Of a DNA stretch of 64,000 nt, positions 1-11,175 are shown in pieces. This stretch comes from Lates calcarifer (lineage: Eukaryota; Chordata; Actinopteri; Centropomidae). The notes below the pieces were generated by a model. It worked only from the letters and a program-made list of their open reading frames with translations, did no database searches and was not told the DNA's origin. A program made the position numbers and the translations under genes. The DNA is taken from the NCBI RefSeq assembly GCF_001640805.2, contig NC_066850.1, positions 13,103,373 to 13,167,372 of the forward strand, given 5' to 3'. Each line of letters begins with the position of its first letter. Within the stretch, counting starts at the first letter, position 1.

Positions 1-368
1 AAATGGCTATACATCACTGCCAGATTCCACTGACAAAAACAGGAATTTGACCGAGCAGAACACAGGAGCTGCTGGAACACTGCTGCCTCAATATGTTAGT
101 TAGTTTGTCTTATTGTGTGACTTTCAGTGGTGGAAAAAGTATTCAGATCCTTTACTGAAGTAAAAGTACCACACAAGAACACAAACTAAAAGATGGAGGC
201 AGTGGTATTCCAGCAGCTCCTGTGTTCTGCTCTGTAAAATTACTGTTTTTGTTAATGGACCCTGGTAGTGATATATAGTGATGTACTGGTTAAACAAAAA
301 AATAAAAATATTATTCTTTAATAAAAGGTCTGTCTCTGTAGGAATCCTGTCCATAATGTTGTCAGACA
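1..368. repeat. Family A fold-back element, copy A1 (cut by window edge)
   Basis: Two arms are inverted copies of each other: the left arm reads GAGCAGAACACAGGAGCTGC and the right arm GCAGCTCCTGTGTTCTGCTC. Outside them lie the pair ATACATCACTGCCAGA / AGTGATATATAGTGATG. A central spacer carries a TGGTGGAAAAAGTATTCAG motif common in teleost repeats. The right end finishes with CCATAATGTTGTCAG, the reverse complement of the left terminus seen in copies A4 and A5. It has no coding capacity, so it looks like a non-autonomous DNA element; its superfamily is not assigned. Confidence 0.75.
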
Positions 369-779
369 CTTGAAATAATCTGAGCTGATGTCAGACAAAA
401 ATAGTGGAGTACAAGAGGGAGCCATTAGACATACTTTTCTGATTCTAATGTGCATTCATGTTTTATTTAAATGTTTGTATTTATACAATTTTCATGCACC
501 TTTCTCAGTTTTATATGTTAATTTCATTTCATTTCACTTATTTAGTTGTTTATCATAGTGAGGAGCAGCTGAGCAGAGAGGAGAGGTGAACATGAATGTT
601 ACATATTATTCCTTTAAAAACAGAAATATCATCAAACATGAAATCGCTCAGATTATTAATGAGTTCAGTGTGTGTGTGTGTGTGTGTGTGTGTGAACAGA
701 AACAGTAAATAGTGATGAAGCAGCAGAGTTCATTTCAGTCAGCTGAATGCTAATCACACGTTCAAACCAAAACTGCTCT
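369..779. other. Unassigned AT-rich non-coding DNA with a (TG)n run
   Basis: No exon or named repeat recognised. A TG dinucleotide run lies at about 668-694. Confidence 0.5.
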
Positions 780-1920
780 CATCAATCCTCCTTCCTCCTT
801 ATTCACTCTTCTTCTCCTCTCCTTCCTCCAACTCTCTTTCCCTCCTTTCCTTCCCTTTCTTTTGTACTTCCCTCACTCCTTCTCTCCCTTCTCAGTTTCT
901 TTTTCTACTTTGCTCCTTGACCTCTTTTTTCCATCCTTTCATCCCCCCTTCCCTCACTTCCTTCTTTCCCTCTGTCCTTTTGTCTTTCCTCATTCTTTCC
1001 TTCCTCCTCCTCTTCATCATTTTCTTTCATTCCTTACTTTCTCTTCCTTTCCCCCAACCTCTCCTCTTTCCCTTTATAAAACTTATTTTCTTTCTTCCTG
1101 TGTTTTTTTCTTTTATTTTCCTCTCTCCTTCAGTTGATTTCCTCTTCTTATACTCATCCTTCCCTTCTTTTCTTCTTCATTCCTTGACCTCCCTCTCTTT
1201 GTACTTTCCTCTTTTCTTCTGATCGTCTCCGACCTTCTTTCGTTTCTCTTCCTCCCACCCTTCTCACTTTCTCTATCTTTCATTTACTCCCCCGCTCATT
1301 TTCTGTTCCTTTCATCTATACATCCTTCATCTCTCACTCCTTCTTCCACCTCCTCCCTCATTCTAGCTTCCTTTTTCCCTCCTACACGTCCTCTTCCACC
1401 TTTCCACCATTATTCTTTCTTTTTCTATCCTTTCATTCCTAATGAATCCCTCATTTTCTAACCCCTCCTTCCTCCTCTGGTCTTTTCCTTCTTTGCATTT
1501 TCTATCTCTCAAAGTTTCTTTTAATCTACCAAATCATATTTTCACTCCCTTCCTCCTCTCTTCATCACTCTGTGATTTTACATTTTTCTTTCCTTAATCT
1601 CTCCTTCACCCCCCCACTCCCCTTTTCTTATCGTCGTCTATCTTCAGTCTCCACTCCCGTTTGCTTCTCTTCTCCTCTTCCTTTTCCTCTCCCTTTTCCT
1701 CTCCTTCATTCCTCTCCTCCCCACCATCCTTCTCCACTCTCTCCCATGTCCTCCTCTCTTCTCCTCTCCCTTCCTCCCTCCCTCCCTCATCCTTATTTCA
1801 TCTCCTCTTCCTCTCCTCTCCTTCATCTTTCATTCCTCCCTCCCTCCTCTCCTCCCTTCCTCTCCTCTCTCCGTCCTGCACTCCTCTCTCCTTCCTCCTC
1901 CTCCCCTCTCCATCCTTGGG
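780..1920 (+). repeat. Long polypyrimidine (CT-rich) tract
   Basis: About 1.1 kb of the plus strand is dominated by C and T, with irregular CTTCC, TCCTC and CTTTC units rather than one tandem unit. ORFs in both directions are compositional artefacts (Ser/Pro/Phe/Leu-rich on plus, Arg/Glu/Gly-rich on minus). Purine/pyrimidine asymmetry of this length can form triplex DNA. Confidence 0.85.
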
Positions 1921-2040
1921 AGGCAGAAATTGATTTGATCACTAATTGTGCTGAAACAAACAGAAGTTGATTAATTCATGTTTGCGCTCTCTCGCTCTGA
2001 TAAATGAGTCACTGTGTGAAAAAAAACAAACTTGTTAACA

Positions 2041-2116
2041 TGAAAAGAGAGAGAACGAGAGCAGGAGAGTGGAAGAGAGGGAGAGAGAGACACAGAGAGA
2101 GAGAGAGGGAGAGAGT
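2041..2116 (+). repeat. GA-rich simple repeat
   Basis: A run of GAGA-type purine repeats about 120 bases after the end of the pyrimidine tract, so strand composition flips within a short distance. Confidence 0.7.
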
Positions 2117-2194
2117 TAAACTCTGCATTGTGAGCAGTAAATGGGATCACTGCCTCGTTTAGCCCGCTGGCTAATTAGAATTCACTGTGTGTGT

Positions 2195-2233
2195 CCATTT
2201 GTTGGTATTCACTGTGTGTGTGTGTTTATTTTC

Positions 2234-2276
<43 letters not shown>

Positions 2277-2515
2277 TCATTGATCAGACTGACAGAGACT
2301 TATTATGGTGTCACTTTATATGACCCCTTTTGACCCTGCTGGTGGTAAAAGTGTATTTATGTGCGCAGTGTGTGTATATTTGTGTGTGTGTGTGTGTTGG
2401 TGTGTGTGTGTTTGTCCTGCTAATGACTTGTCAGCTTCCACCACAAGCGCTAAAGGTGACGCTTCCTCCCTGGAGACACACTCACCCACAAACACACACA
2501 CACACAAACACACGC
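2195..2515. repeat. (TG)n/(CA)n-rich cluster
   Basis: A long TG array at about 2236-2274, a second interrupted TG run at 2366-2412, and CA runs near 2490-2512. The ORFs read here are Cys/Val or Thr/His strings produced by the dinucleotides. Confidence 0.8.
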
Positions 2516-3185
2516 TGAATATAAAAATACACATTATTTATTCTAGCATCACTCCCACTCCAACACAAACATCAACAAACATTGAAGCGACGAGAAGAAT
2601 TCATAATTAAGAGATTCTTTAACATTAGCTCACAGTCCAATCGAGGAGTCAGACACCTGCAACTATGCAGGGATTTTAATGGACATGCATGGGAAACCAG
2701 GAAGTAGACACACCTATAAAGTTAAGTTTACATACAGAGTGCAGCTCTATAGTTATGTTGGTTCCAGCAAATAGACATGAACAGTTCTGTGGTTAATTAT
2801 TCAGACGAGACTCGGATGTAGACATATGTATAATGTGAGATTTAAAGGAACCAGCACACAAACCTTTCAGAGTCTGCATATTTATAATGGAAACCCGAAA
2901 TATAAAAGCTATTCTATCTGAGCAGAAAATCAGATTGTAAGCCTTCATACAAATGGAGGGGGACCCTGAGCATCAATAGGCTGCTGAACATAAAGCAGTG
3001 GTCAGGAGGATTACAAAGAGATGTACTGCCAATAACAGAAGGCACAATCTGTCCCTGAAAGATGACGGCATGAAGCAGTTGAAAACTCTGACCTGGGTAT
3101 GTCATTGACTTGAATCTAATAGATAACATTTAGAGTATTGTAATGTGGACAGTAGAGCAACAAAAACCCTCCAACAAAGAAGCTG
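2516..3185. other. Unassigned non-coding stretch
   Basis: Nothing recognisable as an exon, RNA gene or named repeat. Confidence 0.4.
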
Positions 3186-3254
3186 AAAAGAAATGAATGT
3201 GAAGAAGTGGTGTCAATTCATGGATGACACCACTTCTTCACATTCATTTCTTTT
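3186..3254. repeat. Perfect 30-bp inverted repeat with 9-nt loop
   Basis: Positions 3186-3215 and 3225-3254 are exact reverse complements. The left arm contains GAATGTGAAGAAGTGGTGTC and the right arm GACACCACTTCTTCACATTC. The loop is 3216-3224. It directly abuts the tail of family B copy B1. It could be a very young template-switch inversion or a small-RNA hairpin; the sequence alone does not decide. Confidence 0.9.
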
Positions 3255-3480
3255 AAAGACACACAAAAGCTTTTTTTTTTTTTTTTAAATCACATGTGGG
3301 TTATTTACTGACATATTTTATGTCGTAGAATAAAATATGAAAATGTCTTGAGCTTGTATTAAAACCACAGACCTTATTTCAGATATTTAACCAGAAACAC
3401 ATTGACTTCAGGACGAGGGAACCTGAAGTGCTAAAATGCTAATTTACTTCCTGGTTTCAGGTTCATACTCATACTGGAGC
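3255..3480 (+). repeat. Family B dispersed repeat, copy B1 (3' part)
   Basis: Shares GAAAATGTCTTGAGCTTGT and AAAACCACAGACCTTATTTC with copy B4 at 37.7 kb, in the same order. Only the distal part is present. A poly-T run interrupts it near 3270-3286. Confidence 0.75.
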
Positions 3481-4428
3481 CTTGGGGTGCACCACAGAAG
3501 AGACAGTTATCCAAACAGATACAGATTTTTGTTGTTGGTACTTAAATACAGTTCTTGAGTAAAAATACGCAGGTACTTTCCACCACTGCAGCTACCTAAC
3601 ATCCCAAACACCCAAACACCCTGCCATCTAACAAATCATGTCAGTTTTATTTTGTTGATATCTTGAAATTACTAACTTGTCTTTGACAACTTTACAGTCT
3701 GAACAACATGGTGAACTTTCCTATCCTTAGAAAATAAGAAAATACTTCTTAAAAAACAACAACGAACCATCATGAGCATCCTCACAACTATTTGGAAAAC
3801 AGAGAGGGCAGTGTACTGAGCTAATTCTAGCAGCTATATAGGTAAAGAATAAAGTCAGCTCCACAATTAGAACATAAAAATAAAAGTATGAATCTGGTTT
3901 TTAGATGTGGATCAAAGAAAGCAGTGAATGTTCTTTAACTCCTGCGTGAAGGCAAACTGTGGGATCGACAGAACAGAAATAAATTGAACTCATTTGAGCT
4001 GAACAGAGTCAGATCGTTGGCAGCCTTCTCCCTCCCCTTCTGTTCTGCTGCTTTCAAGTCAAGACGTTCAGCGCTGCGTGACGACCTCTGACCTGCAGAT
4101 GACCGACCTCTCTCCCTCCCTCTCTGTGACTTCCACTCCTGTGGGACTAACCTTGTTAAATAAAACTTCATCTAAAATAACTCCATCCTGCCTGTCTGCT
4201 CAGCCCTGCTATAAATCCTTCATCAAACACAGAGGAGAAAGACGATCAATATCAAACCACCAACACTGAAAAGAAAGTGTGTGTGTGTGTTCTCCCTGTT
4301 TTATCTTTTGACTGATACTGACAACATCACTTTATTGGCTAAATAAAGTTTGGTCAAGGTCATTTACGTGCGTACGTGTTTGTTTTTTGTGTATTTGAAG
4401 TACAATATGCATTTGTATTTGTGTACTA
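3481..4428. other. Unassigned non-coding stretch
   Basis: At 3536-3590 there is a remnant resembling the AGTA-rich core of family A (ends in ACTTTCCACCACTGC). Otherwise nothing recognisable. Confidence 0.4.
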
Positions 4429-4510
4429 CAGGTTTCCAAAAGTATTCGGACCCTTTGCTGTGATCAGGTGTATCCTGCTTAAATTATCCTTGAGATGTGA
4501 TTTTATCATT
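4429..4510 (+). mobile_element. Tc1-like transposon end fragment
   Basis: AAAAGTATTCGGACCCTTTG matches the terminal inverted-repeat style of teleost Tc1-like elements (AAAGTATTCAGACCCCTT). It is followed by AGGTGTATCCTGCTT and ATCCTTGAGATGTGA, which resemble the sub-terminal sequence of the same group. No transposase remains. Confidence 0.6.
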
Positions 4511-5445
4511 ATCATTATCATTAAAATTGTCTGTGAATAAATATAGAATTTAAACTGTGCCTCAGTTTTCTTGCAGTTTATTAAAACAGAAGAAACAGAC
4601 ATTGTACGTCAGGTTTATTGGAATATAAAATACTGATTGATGCAGTCTTGTTAAAACTGTGCATGAGGTTGTATGAGTTTAAGTTTCTGTTCAATTTATT
4701 ACTCGTAAGAAGAGAGAGAGGAAAACGAGCGCTCATAAAAAACAAAATAAACGTCTCCGACTAAAATATGAAGAATAATAAAAATACTATTAAAGCAGTT
4801 CTGTCAGGCAGAAGAATATATACTTATCTATTTTACCTAATCAATAATATTATTTATTAATAATATGCAACGTCAAACAGGCTTGAGAGTCCAGATCGAC
4901 AGTGAGCTACAGACCAAACACAAAATAAAGAGCAGCATAGAGTGTAAATAAGAATAATACTGAATATATCTTCTGCCTCCCATCAACACTAAAATCCCCC
5001 ATGAATTCTGGAGATCAACACATTTTGGGTCAAGGTTTAGTTTAGTTGGAAGAAAGCTTAATTTAGTTGGCGGGAAACCCCATGTATGGCTCATGCAGCT
5101 TTCAGGAAGAAAATAGCCAGGGTCTCCATCAGGGGAAAAAAAAGCCCTTTCAACCGGTTCAAAACACACTCTGCATAAAATATTGACGGGATGGATGGAT
5201 GAGCTCTTCTCAAGTCAAGCTGTTGTTTCAAGGTCATCCTGAGTCAAGATACTCAACACAGTTAAAGATTTATCATGCAAGTGAATATGCTTCTTCATCC
5301 TGAAGGTGCTCTATTGATTTGATCCGCAGAGGTCGACCCTGTGACTGATCTTTAACCCGGGTTAGGACTGTGATTTTCCAACTGCTTGACCTGTTCCACC
5401 AAGCCTACGAAGATGGTACAACCTGGTAAAAGTGTTTTAACATCA
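4511..5445. other. Unassigned AT-rich non-coding stretch
   Basis: No exon with paired splice sites and no named repeat seen. Confidence 0.4.
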
Positions 5446-5449
5446 ATAA

Positions 5450-5690
5450 GATCTTCTTCTTCTCCATTGACAAAAACAGTAATTTTCCTGAGCAGAACAC
5501 AGGAGCTGCTGGAATACCACCGCGTTCATCTGTTAGTTGGTCTGTGTTATTGTGTGGTACTTTTACTGATGTAAAGGATCTGAATGCTTCCACTGAAAGT
5601 CACACAATTTCTATTTTTGTCAATGGAGTCTGGTAATGATAAACACTGATGTTCCTGGTTAAACAAAAAAGATCTTAGTCTTCATCAAGT
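5450..5690. repeat. Family A fold-back element, copy A2
   Basis: Carries GAGCAGAACACAGGAGCTGC in the left arm, the GTGGTACTTTTACTGATG core and the right-arm segment TGTCAATGGAGTCTGGTA followed by CTGGTTAAACAAAAAAGATC. The right arm has lost the GCAGCTCCTG portion, so the palindrome is incomplete. Confidence 0.7.
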
Positions 5691-7024
5691 GGAAACTGTG
5701 ATACTGTGTTTGTGCAGTTGTTTCTCATCTCATGCTGTAAAACTCAATCTATTAAATTATATTTATTTCTGTAGTAACATTATATTGGGTTATTAAAACC
5801 AGGATTATTCCCCTAGCCTCTCATGAGTAATTAGAGAGAGTGAGAGTCATAGTTTATCCTGGACAGGTTTATTATACAATGTGATATCTCTTTCACCATT
5901 TTACCAGTATTGGAGGTTTAGGGGGTTTAATACTTCACTGAGAACTGCATTAAATGTTACTTATATCACAAGCTGATGGTGTAGTTCCCAAAAGTTTAAT
6001 ATGACCTTGAAGGTCTTTGTGGGATCACCTTGAGTCAGTTTCATCAGGTTTAAGGATGCTTCCCCTGGGCTGAGAGTTTCCACCAAGTCTGAGTTTTGTC
6101 ACTAATGATTGAGATACTCCATCTGGGTCAAAATGGTCTCACAGAGGTCACTCAACTGGGTCCACGTGCTCCACAAAAGGTCTAGATGTTTCTAAAAGCC
6201 TCCACAGTCTTATTTTTTTATGTTTTTCCTGGAGTCTGACCAGAGATAACAACTTCATCTTGGCAGAGAAAGTGATTTTAATTATCGCAGAGACAGACAA
6301 CGTGTAGGAGCTGAGAGTCCTGGCGTCAAACCAAGACAGCAAATAAAAAAAAAAAAAAGTATGATCCAGACTCAGCTGCTGGCTAATTTATTGTCCTTTT
6401 ATTTATTAATTTATTTATTCACTGAGCTTCTTCTTGCTTGTTAATTAAGTGCAAAGTTTGTTTTTTTTTGCACAGTGGACACAAAGATAATTACTTACTA
6501 ATTGTTTTCAAAATGGATGAACACAGAAAAATGAGAGGACGACCAGGGTGGAGAGAGGGAAAGTTAAGAAAAGGGAGAAGAAGAAGACCTCAACCATTAA
6601 AGCTCCTGCACTCGGCCCAAGCTGCTGATATGTCGACAATCAGCAATATATTTGAATTGACTCGTGGCCAAAAGCCTTATATTATTCATTGCCATGGCAA
6701 CAGACACACCCTCATTATGGGATGTTCCACTCCAACACCAGCATGCATGCATGTGTGTGTGTTTCCTCAGGCCATGGACCAGCTCTCTCATCCTCACTTC
6801 CTAATGAGATTTAATGCTGAGTCGTCCAGATAACACACACTGACACATGCACACACTGACACACACACACACACACACACACCATAATTTTAGTAACTTC
6901 CTGCCTTTATCCCAGTTGCTATTGCCTGTCTGACACTCACACTGCTGCAGCTGATGAAGTTAGTCTGCCATTTGTAAATAACAGAGACTGACCTGTAGGG
7001 GGTGGTAATACACTTTCATTAGCC
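5691..7024. other. Unassigned non-coding stretch
   Basis: Includes a block at 6640-6735 (AT-rich with ATTGCCATGGCAACAG) that reads like conserved non-coding sequence, an ATGC microrepeat near 6742-6752, and a CA array at about 6859-6882. The 131-codon ORF at 6438-6833 has no recognisable domain. Confidence 0.4.
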
Positions 7025-7225
7025 ATGCTAGCAACGTGACTTTGGTCTAGACTGAAATATCTTGTCAATCATTGGATCAATCGCTTTGAAATTTGGTCCC
7101 CAGGTGATGAATTTAACTGATTTCGGTGATCCCCTGACTTGTCATCTAGCGCCACCATTACATCGATCTTTGTGTCTTTGAATGAAATATCTCAGCAACT
7201 ATTGAGAGGATTTCCCTAAAATATA
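7025..7225 (+). repeat. Family E dispersed repeat, copy E1
   Basis: Contains TGAAATTTGGTCCCCAGGTG, CATCTAGCGCCACCATTA and ATCTCAGCAACTATTG. These are signature strings of a very common teleost interspersed repeat of unsettled class. An inverted copy (E3) lies at 36.3-36.7 kb. Confidence 0.6.
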
Positions 7226-8440
7226 TATAAACAAATGAAGATCCTGTCTGTCTCAGTTCTACTTTGTGTACCTACATGAATCTGTGCCATGAATCCACTC
7301 AAACCTGATCCAAACTGATCGCAAATCAATTGTTGATCAATGTATTGACAACATCAAAAGAGAAATGCCCTTTACAAGCAAGTCTGAATGATCACCAAGA
7401 TTGAAGAGTCCAGAATTCAAAGAAAAAACACCACCTTTCACGGATTCAACAATAAACAAGAAGAAAAAAAAATCTGTTCTTGTTTTTCAGAGTTACCGCA
7501 GAGTGAACCCTCTTCCTAAAACACAACAATAAAAGATCTCTGGTAAAGTTTTTCCACCACGAGTAAAACCTCTTCTCAGCCAAGGTAATAAAAGATCTGT
7601 GGCGAATTTTTTATTTGTTTTCATTCAATGACTTCTCCAAAGGAGTAAATCGTTTTCCTTTTCAAATTAATTAAGGATCTCTGTCACTGCCGAAATCAGC
7701 CTACCTGCCGGTACCTGTCAGTTGATAGCCTCGTGCTCACAGGATGTACGACCCTCGGCGTCGTTTCTGGCTTTGCTGGGGTCCTGGGTTTGGAGGCAAA
7801 GTTATTTTCCTGACAGACCGCAGAACGTACATGGAACCAGGTTTAGACTCTAGTTCCACCTCTTTTCCAGTGGAATGTCGCCATCTTGTTTTTGTCGTCC
7901 ACATTTAAAGGTTTAGGGGCGGATCACTCAGGTAGATGCTTGAATATCATTGGCAGAGGTATGACTGGGGCAGGAATAAACAGGTAAAGTGAAAATAGAA
8001 AGAAAAAACATTATTTATGTGTTTTTTCCCCCGCACATTTCAATGTCCTATATTTTCATGGAAATTAATGAATTAAATATTTATACTTTCATTTAATGGT
8101 GCAAGTGTCTTATTTGATTTTTAAGCCATGGACTGTGGCTTCAGCTTCAACTTCACTTCTTATATTTCCCTGGTTAGTTCCTCTTTTTCAAGAATGTTAC
8201 AGTGTAAAATCATCTGCTGTGGAGCTCTGCTGGTTGGTGTTAAACCCCTGCAGGCTTCCAGTTAGAGGTTTCGGTGTTTGAATATTCAATTACTCTCTGC
8301 ATGTTCAGCATTTGAACTCTTGGATGGAAAACAGAGAGAGAAAGCAACCAGAAGCTTGTCTTACTTCCTGTTGTACATCTTTTTTGTTTTTGTTCATTTT
8401 GTGTTCATTCAGGTTATGTTTTTTTTGCTTTTTATTTTCC
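7226..8440. other. Unassigned non-coding stretch
   Basis: No exon or named element recognised. Confidence 0.4.
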
Positions 8441-8479
8441 TTTTGTTTAACCAGCAACATCACTATATATCACTACCAG

Positions 8480-9016
8480 GCCCTCCACTTCATTCTGCAG
8501 CACCTGGACTCCCCAGGAACCTACGCCAGGATCCTGTTTGTGGACTTCAGCTCCACTTTTAACACCATGATTCCAGCACTGCTACATGACAAACTCTCCC
8601 AGCTGAGTGTGCCTGACTCCATCTGCAGGTGGATCACAGACTTCCTGTCGGACAGGTTGAAGAAGTTCACCCGACTGAGGACAGTGATGGTGCACTTCTA
8701 CACCTCCATCATTGAGTCCGTCCTCACCTCCTCCATCACCATCTGGTACACTGCTGCTGCCAAGGACAGAGGCAGACTGCAGCGTGTCATCCGGTCTGCT
8801 GAGAAGGTGATCGGCTGTAACCTGCCTTCTCTCCAGAACCTGTGCACCTCCAGGACCCTGAGGCCAGCAGGAAAGATCATGGCCGATCCCTCCCATCCTC
8901 ACAAACTCTTCAGGACGCTCCCTTCTGGCAGGACGTTGCGGTCCATTAAAACAAAGACCTCACGCCAAAAGAACAGTTTATTCCCCTCTGCAACTGGGCT
9001 CCTCAACAAGATCTAG
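8480..9016 (+). pseudogene. LINE reverse transcriptase remnant
   Basis: The translation carries LFVDFSSTFNTMIP, the RT palm motif around the first catalytic aspartate (usually FxDFSSAFNTI), then WITDFLSDR. It jumps directly to TSSITIWYTAAAKDRGRLQR and ends with SLFPSATGLLNK, the usual C-terminus. The region that should hold the YADD catalytic box, between the fingers/palm part and the C-terminal part, is missing, so no active enzyme is possible. The open frame extends upstream to 8312 only because it runs through the family A arm (ITIYHYQ); that part is not LINE protein. Confidence 0.8.
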
Positions 9017-9023
9017 CCCCCCC

Positions 9024-9068
<45 letters not shown>

Positions 9069-9342
9069 TGTCACAGACTATAATCCCCCCACTACACATA
9101 ACATTAACGTTATACACACACCTATGTGTTACATTAATGCGCATCTCTCTGGACAATCACTGCCACCTTCAAACATTTGCACTCTACACTTTACATTTTA
9201 ATTATGTATATTTATGTTCCTTGTAAATATAGTTTTTGCTTTTTGCTCTTTACTATCACTGTTCTTTAGCACTGATATACCAAGACAAATTCTTTGTATG
9301 TGCAAACTTACTTGGCAATAAAGTCTGATTCTGATTCTGATT
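8480..9342 (+). mobile_element. CR1/L2-type LINE, internally deleted, nested in A3
   Basis: It has a reverse-transcriptase fragment, a (CA)n run at about 9026-9066, then a 3'UTR-like tail. The tail ends TACTTGGCAATAAAGTCTGA followed by TTCTGA-type repeats, the usual microsatellite end of this LINE group. The tail from about 9113 is repeated at 46.7-47.0 kb. The clade call (CR1/L2/Rex1-like) rests on recognition of the tail and protein motifs. Confidence 0.75.
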
Positions 9343-9493
9343 GAGAAAAACAGTAATTTTAGCAGGCAGAGCAGAGGAGCAGCTCCTGTGTTCTGCTCGG
9401 TAAAATTCCTGTTTTTGTCAGTGGAGTCTGGCAGTGATATATAGTGATGTTTCTGGTTAAACAAAAAGGATCTTACTCTTTAACAGTACTCTT

Positions 9494-9640
9494 CAAAGTA
9501 CATCCACTAGTTTCTTATTGGATGTACTTTGATGTGAGCCCACATTACACTGCACTTGATCAATACTGCACCAGTTCCAACAAATCGTGTCCTTATCAAT
9601 CATTTACACCCAAGAACAAGAAAATATAAGGCTTAAAAAG
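9494..9640 (+). repeat. Short hairpin plus family D repeat, copy D1
   Basis: 9494-9506 (CAAAGTACATCCA) and 9519-9531 (TGGATGTACTTTG) form a perfect 13-bp inverted repeat with a 12-nt loop. The following segment (CACTGCACTTG, CTTATCAATCATTTACACCC, AAAATATAAGGC) recurs at 48.97-49.11 kb and 51.95-52.08 kb. Confidence 0.6.
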
Positions 9641-10338
9641 GAAATTTAAACTTTAATCATTTTCAGTTCTATAACATAAAAGTCACATGAGCAGCAGTAG
9701 GAATTTTTAACCTCTTTAAATGTTTGACTCTTCAGGTATCTTAAATTAAAGTAAAATAATACATTATTTGCACACTGCTTCTTATTCCAAAACTTCTCTG
9801 AAACTTTATTAAACTCATACTGAGTTTAAAAACACTCAAACTCCAAGTAGGTTTTACTGCTGCACCAGCCTGAGAGATGATGACAATTTTTGGTCAAGGC
9901 TATTCTCTGTTTGTAGTTCACAGGTGGATATGTTCAACACCTTTGAAGGGTTGGTGTGTGACATGAGTCTAAAAGTCTGTGATGACATCCTTTGTCCAAC
10001 TGTTGGAGGAAAAAAAGAGTGAAAAAGAAAGAGAGAGAGAGAGTGAGAGGGAATACTGTAAGAAAGCAAAGGGGAGAGAGGGAGATGGAAACAAAAGACT
10101 CGGCAAAGAAAAACAGAGTCTGACAGCTGAGCTTCAGGGATCTACCCCAAGGAACTGAGTCAGCTACCACACACACGCACACACTGACACACGCACACAC
10201 TGACACACACACAGAAAACACTCTGACTGCTGATACGCACACTGAGAGAGTCTCGTATCACTGCAGGGGGTTGACAAAAATCTGTCATGACACACCCATT
10301 GACTCAAAATGGGCTTTGAAGCAGCACCATGCTGTCTG

Positions 10339-10379
<41 letters not shown>

Positions 10380-10440
10380 CTGACATTTCTGACTGCCTCT
10401 CTTCTGCTGTCACATGTTTATCTCTACAAGAACTTCAGAA

Positions 10441-10474
<34 letters not shown>

Positions 10475-10888
10475 GAAGGACAGAATTAATGAAGTAAATG
10501 AGGAAACAGAAGGAGAGAGAAATGTACAGTACTTTGGATTATTGGCTGAATTTTAATGAGCTGAGCTCGTGATCAATTCAACTGTTTCCCTGCACGTCAG
10601 TATCCTGCAGCAGCTCAGCCTTACTCATGCCTCCACCTCTTTATAATGTCAGCCTTCACTGACTGAGTTGAACTATCCTGTCTCCCGAAAATGACGTTCA
10701 TACTCACTAATCTCCTCTGCCAAATAAGTTCAGCAGGTTTCAGAGCAGAATTACTGTGTTGACTTATGATCATGTGGCAATGTTTTTGGCAAATGCTGCA
10801 CAGAAATCATAGTGTTGGAGTGGATGGTTTGAATGTGGTTAGGTCAAAGTATGTCCACTAAAGTGCTTGTTTTTGTCACTGACAAACA
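9641..10888. other. Unassigned non-coding stretch with simple repeats
   Basis: CA-rich runs at 10168-10215 and a CA array at about 10340-10376; GA-rich runs at 10025-10085 and 10438-10475. No exon recognised. Confidence 0.45.
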
Positions 10889-11175
10889 CTGACAACATTA
10901 TGGATAGGATTCCTACAGAAATCGACCTTTTTATTAAAGAGTAAGATTCTTTTTGCCGCCATCTATTAGTTTGTTTGTGTTGTTGTGTGACTTTCTTTGG
11001 TGGAAGAAGTATTCAGATACTTTATATAAGTACCACACAATAACACAAAAACTAATAAATGGAGGCTGTGTATTCCAGCAGCTCCTGTGTTCTGCTTGGC
11101 TAAATTACTTTTTTTGTCAATGGAGTCTGGCAGTGATATAAAGTGATGTTTTTTGTTAAAGAAAAAACTGTAAGT
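10889..11175. repeat. Family A fold-back element, copy A4
   Basis: The left terminus CTGACAACATTATGGATAGG is present, with CTTTTTATTAAAGAGTAAGA. It then passes straight to the spacer (TGGTGGAAGAAGTATTCAG) and right arm (CCAGCAGCTCCTGTGTTCTG, AATGGAGTCTGGCAGTGATA). The inner left arm is deleted and the right terminus is lost. Confidence 0.75.

Larger units (their letters stand above)
8441..9484. repeat. Family A fold-back element, copy A3, split by a LINE
   Basis: The left terminal region (TTTAACCAGCAACATCACTA, then TATATCACTACCAG) stops at about 8479. The element resumes at about 9343 with GAAAAACAGTAATTTT and continues through CAGCTCCTGTGTTCTGCTCG, GTGATATATAGTGATG and GGTTAAACAAAAAGGATC. 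The material between is the LINE fragment, so the LINE inserted into the left arm of a pre-existing fold-back copy with little or no target loss. Confidence 0.75.

Noticed and set aside
862..1970. Several ORFs of 90-130 codons on both strands
   Set aside because: Products of the CT-rich tract; the proteins are low-complexity Ser/Pro/Phe or Arg/Glu/Gly strings with no domain.
8312..8479. N-terminal part of the 234-codon ORF taken as one gene with the RT part
   Set aside because: These codons lie partly in unique DNA and partly in the family A arm; only 8480-9016 is LINE protein.
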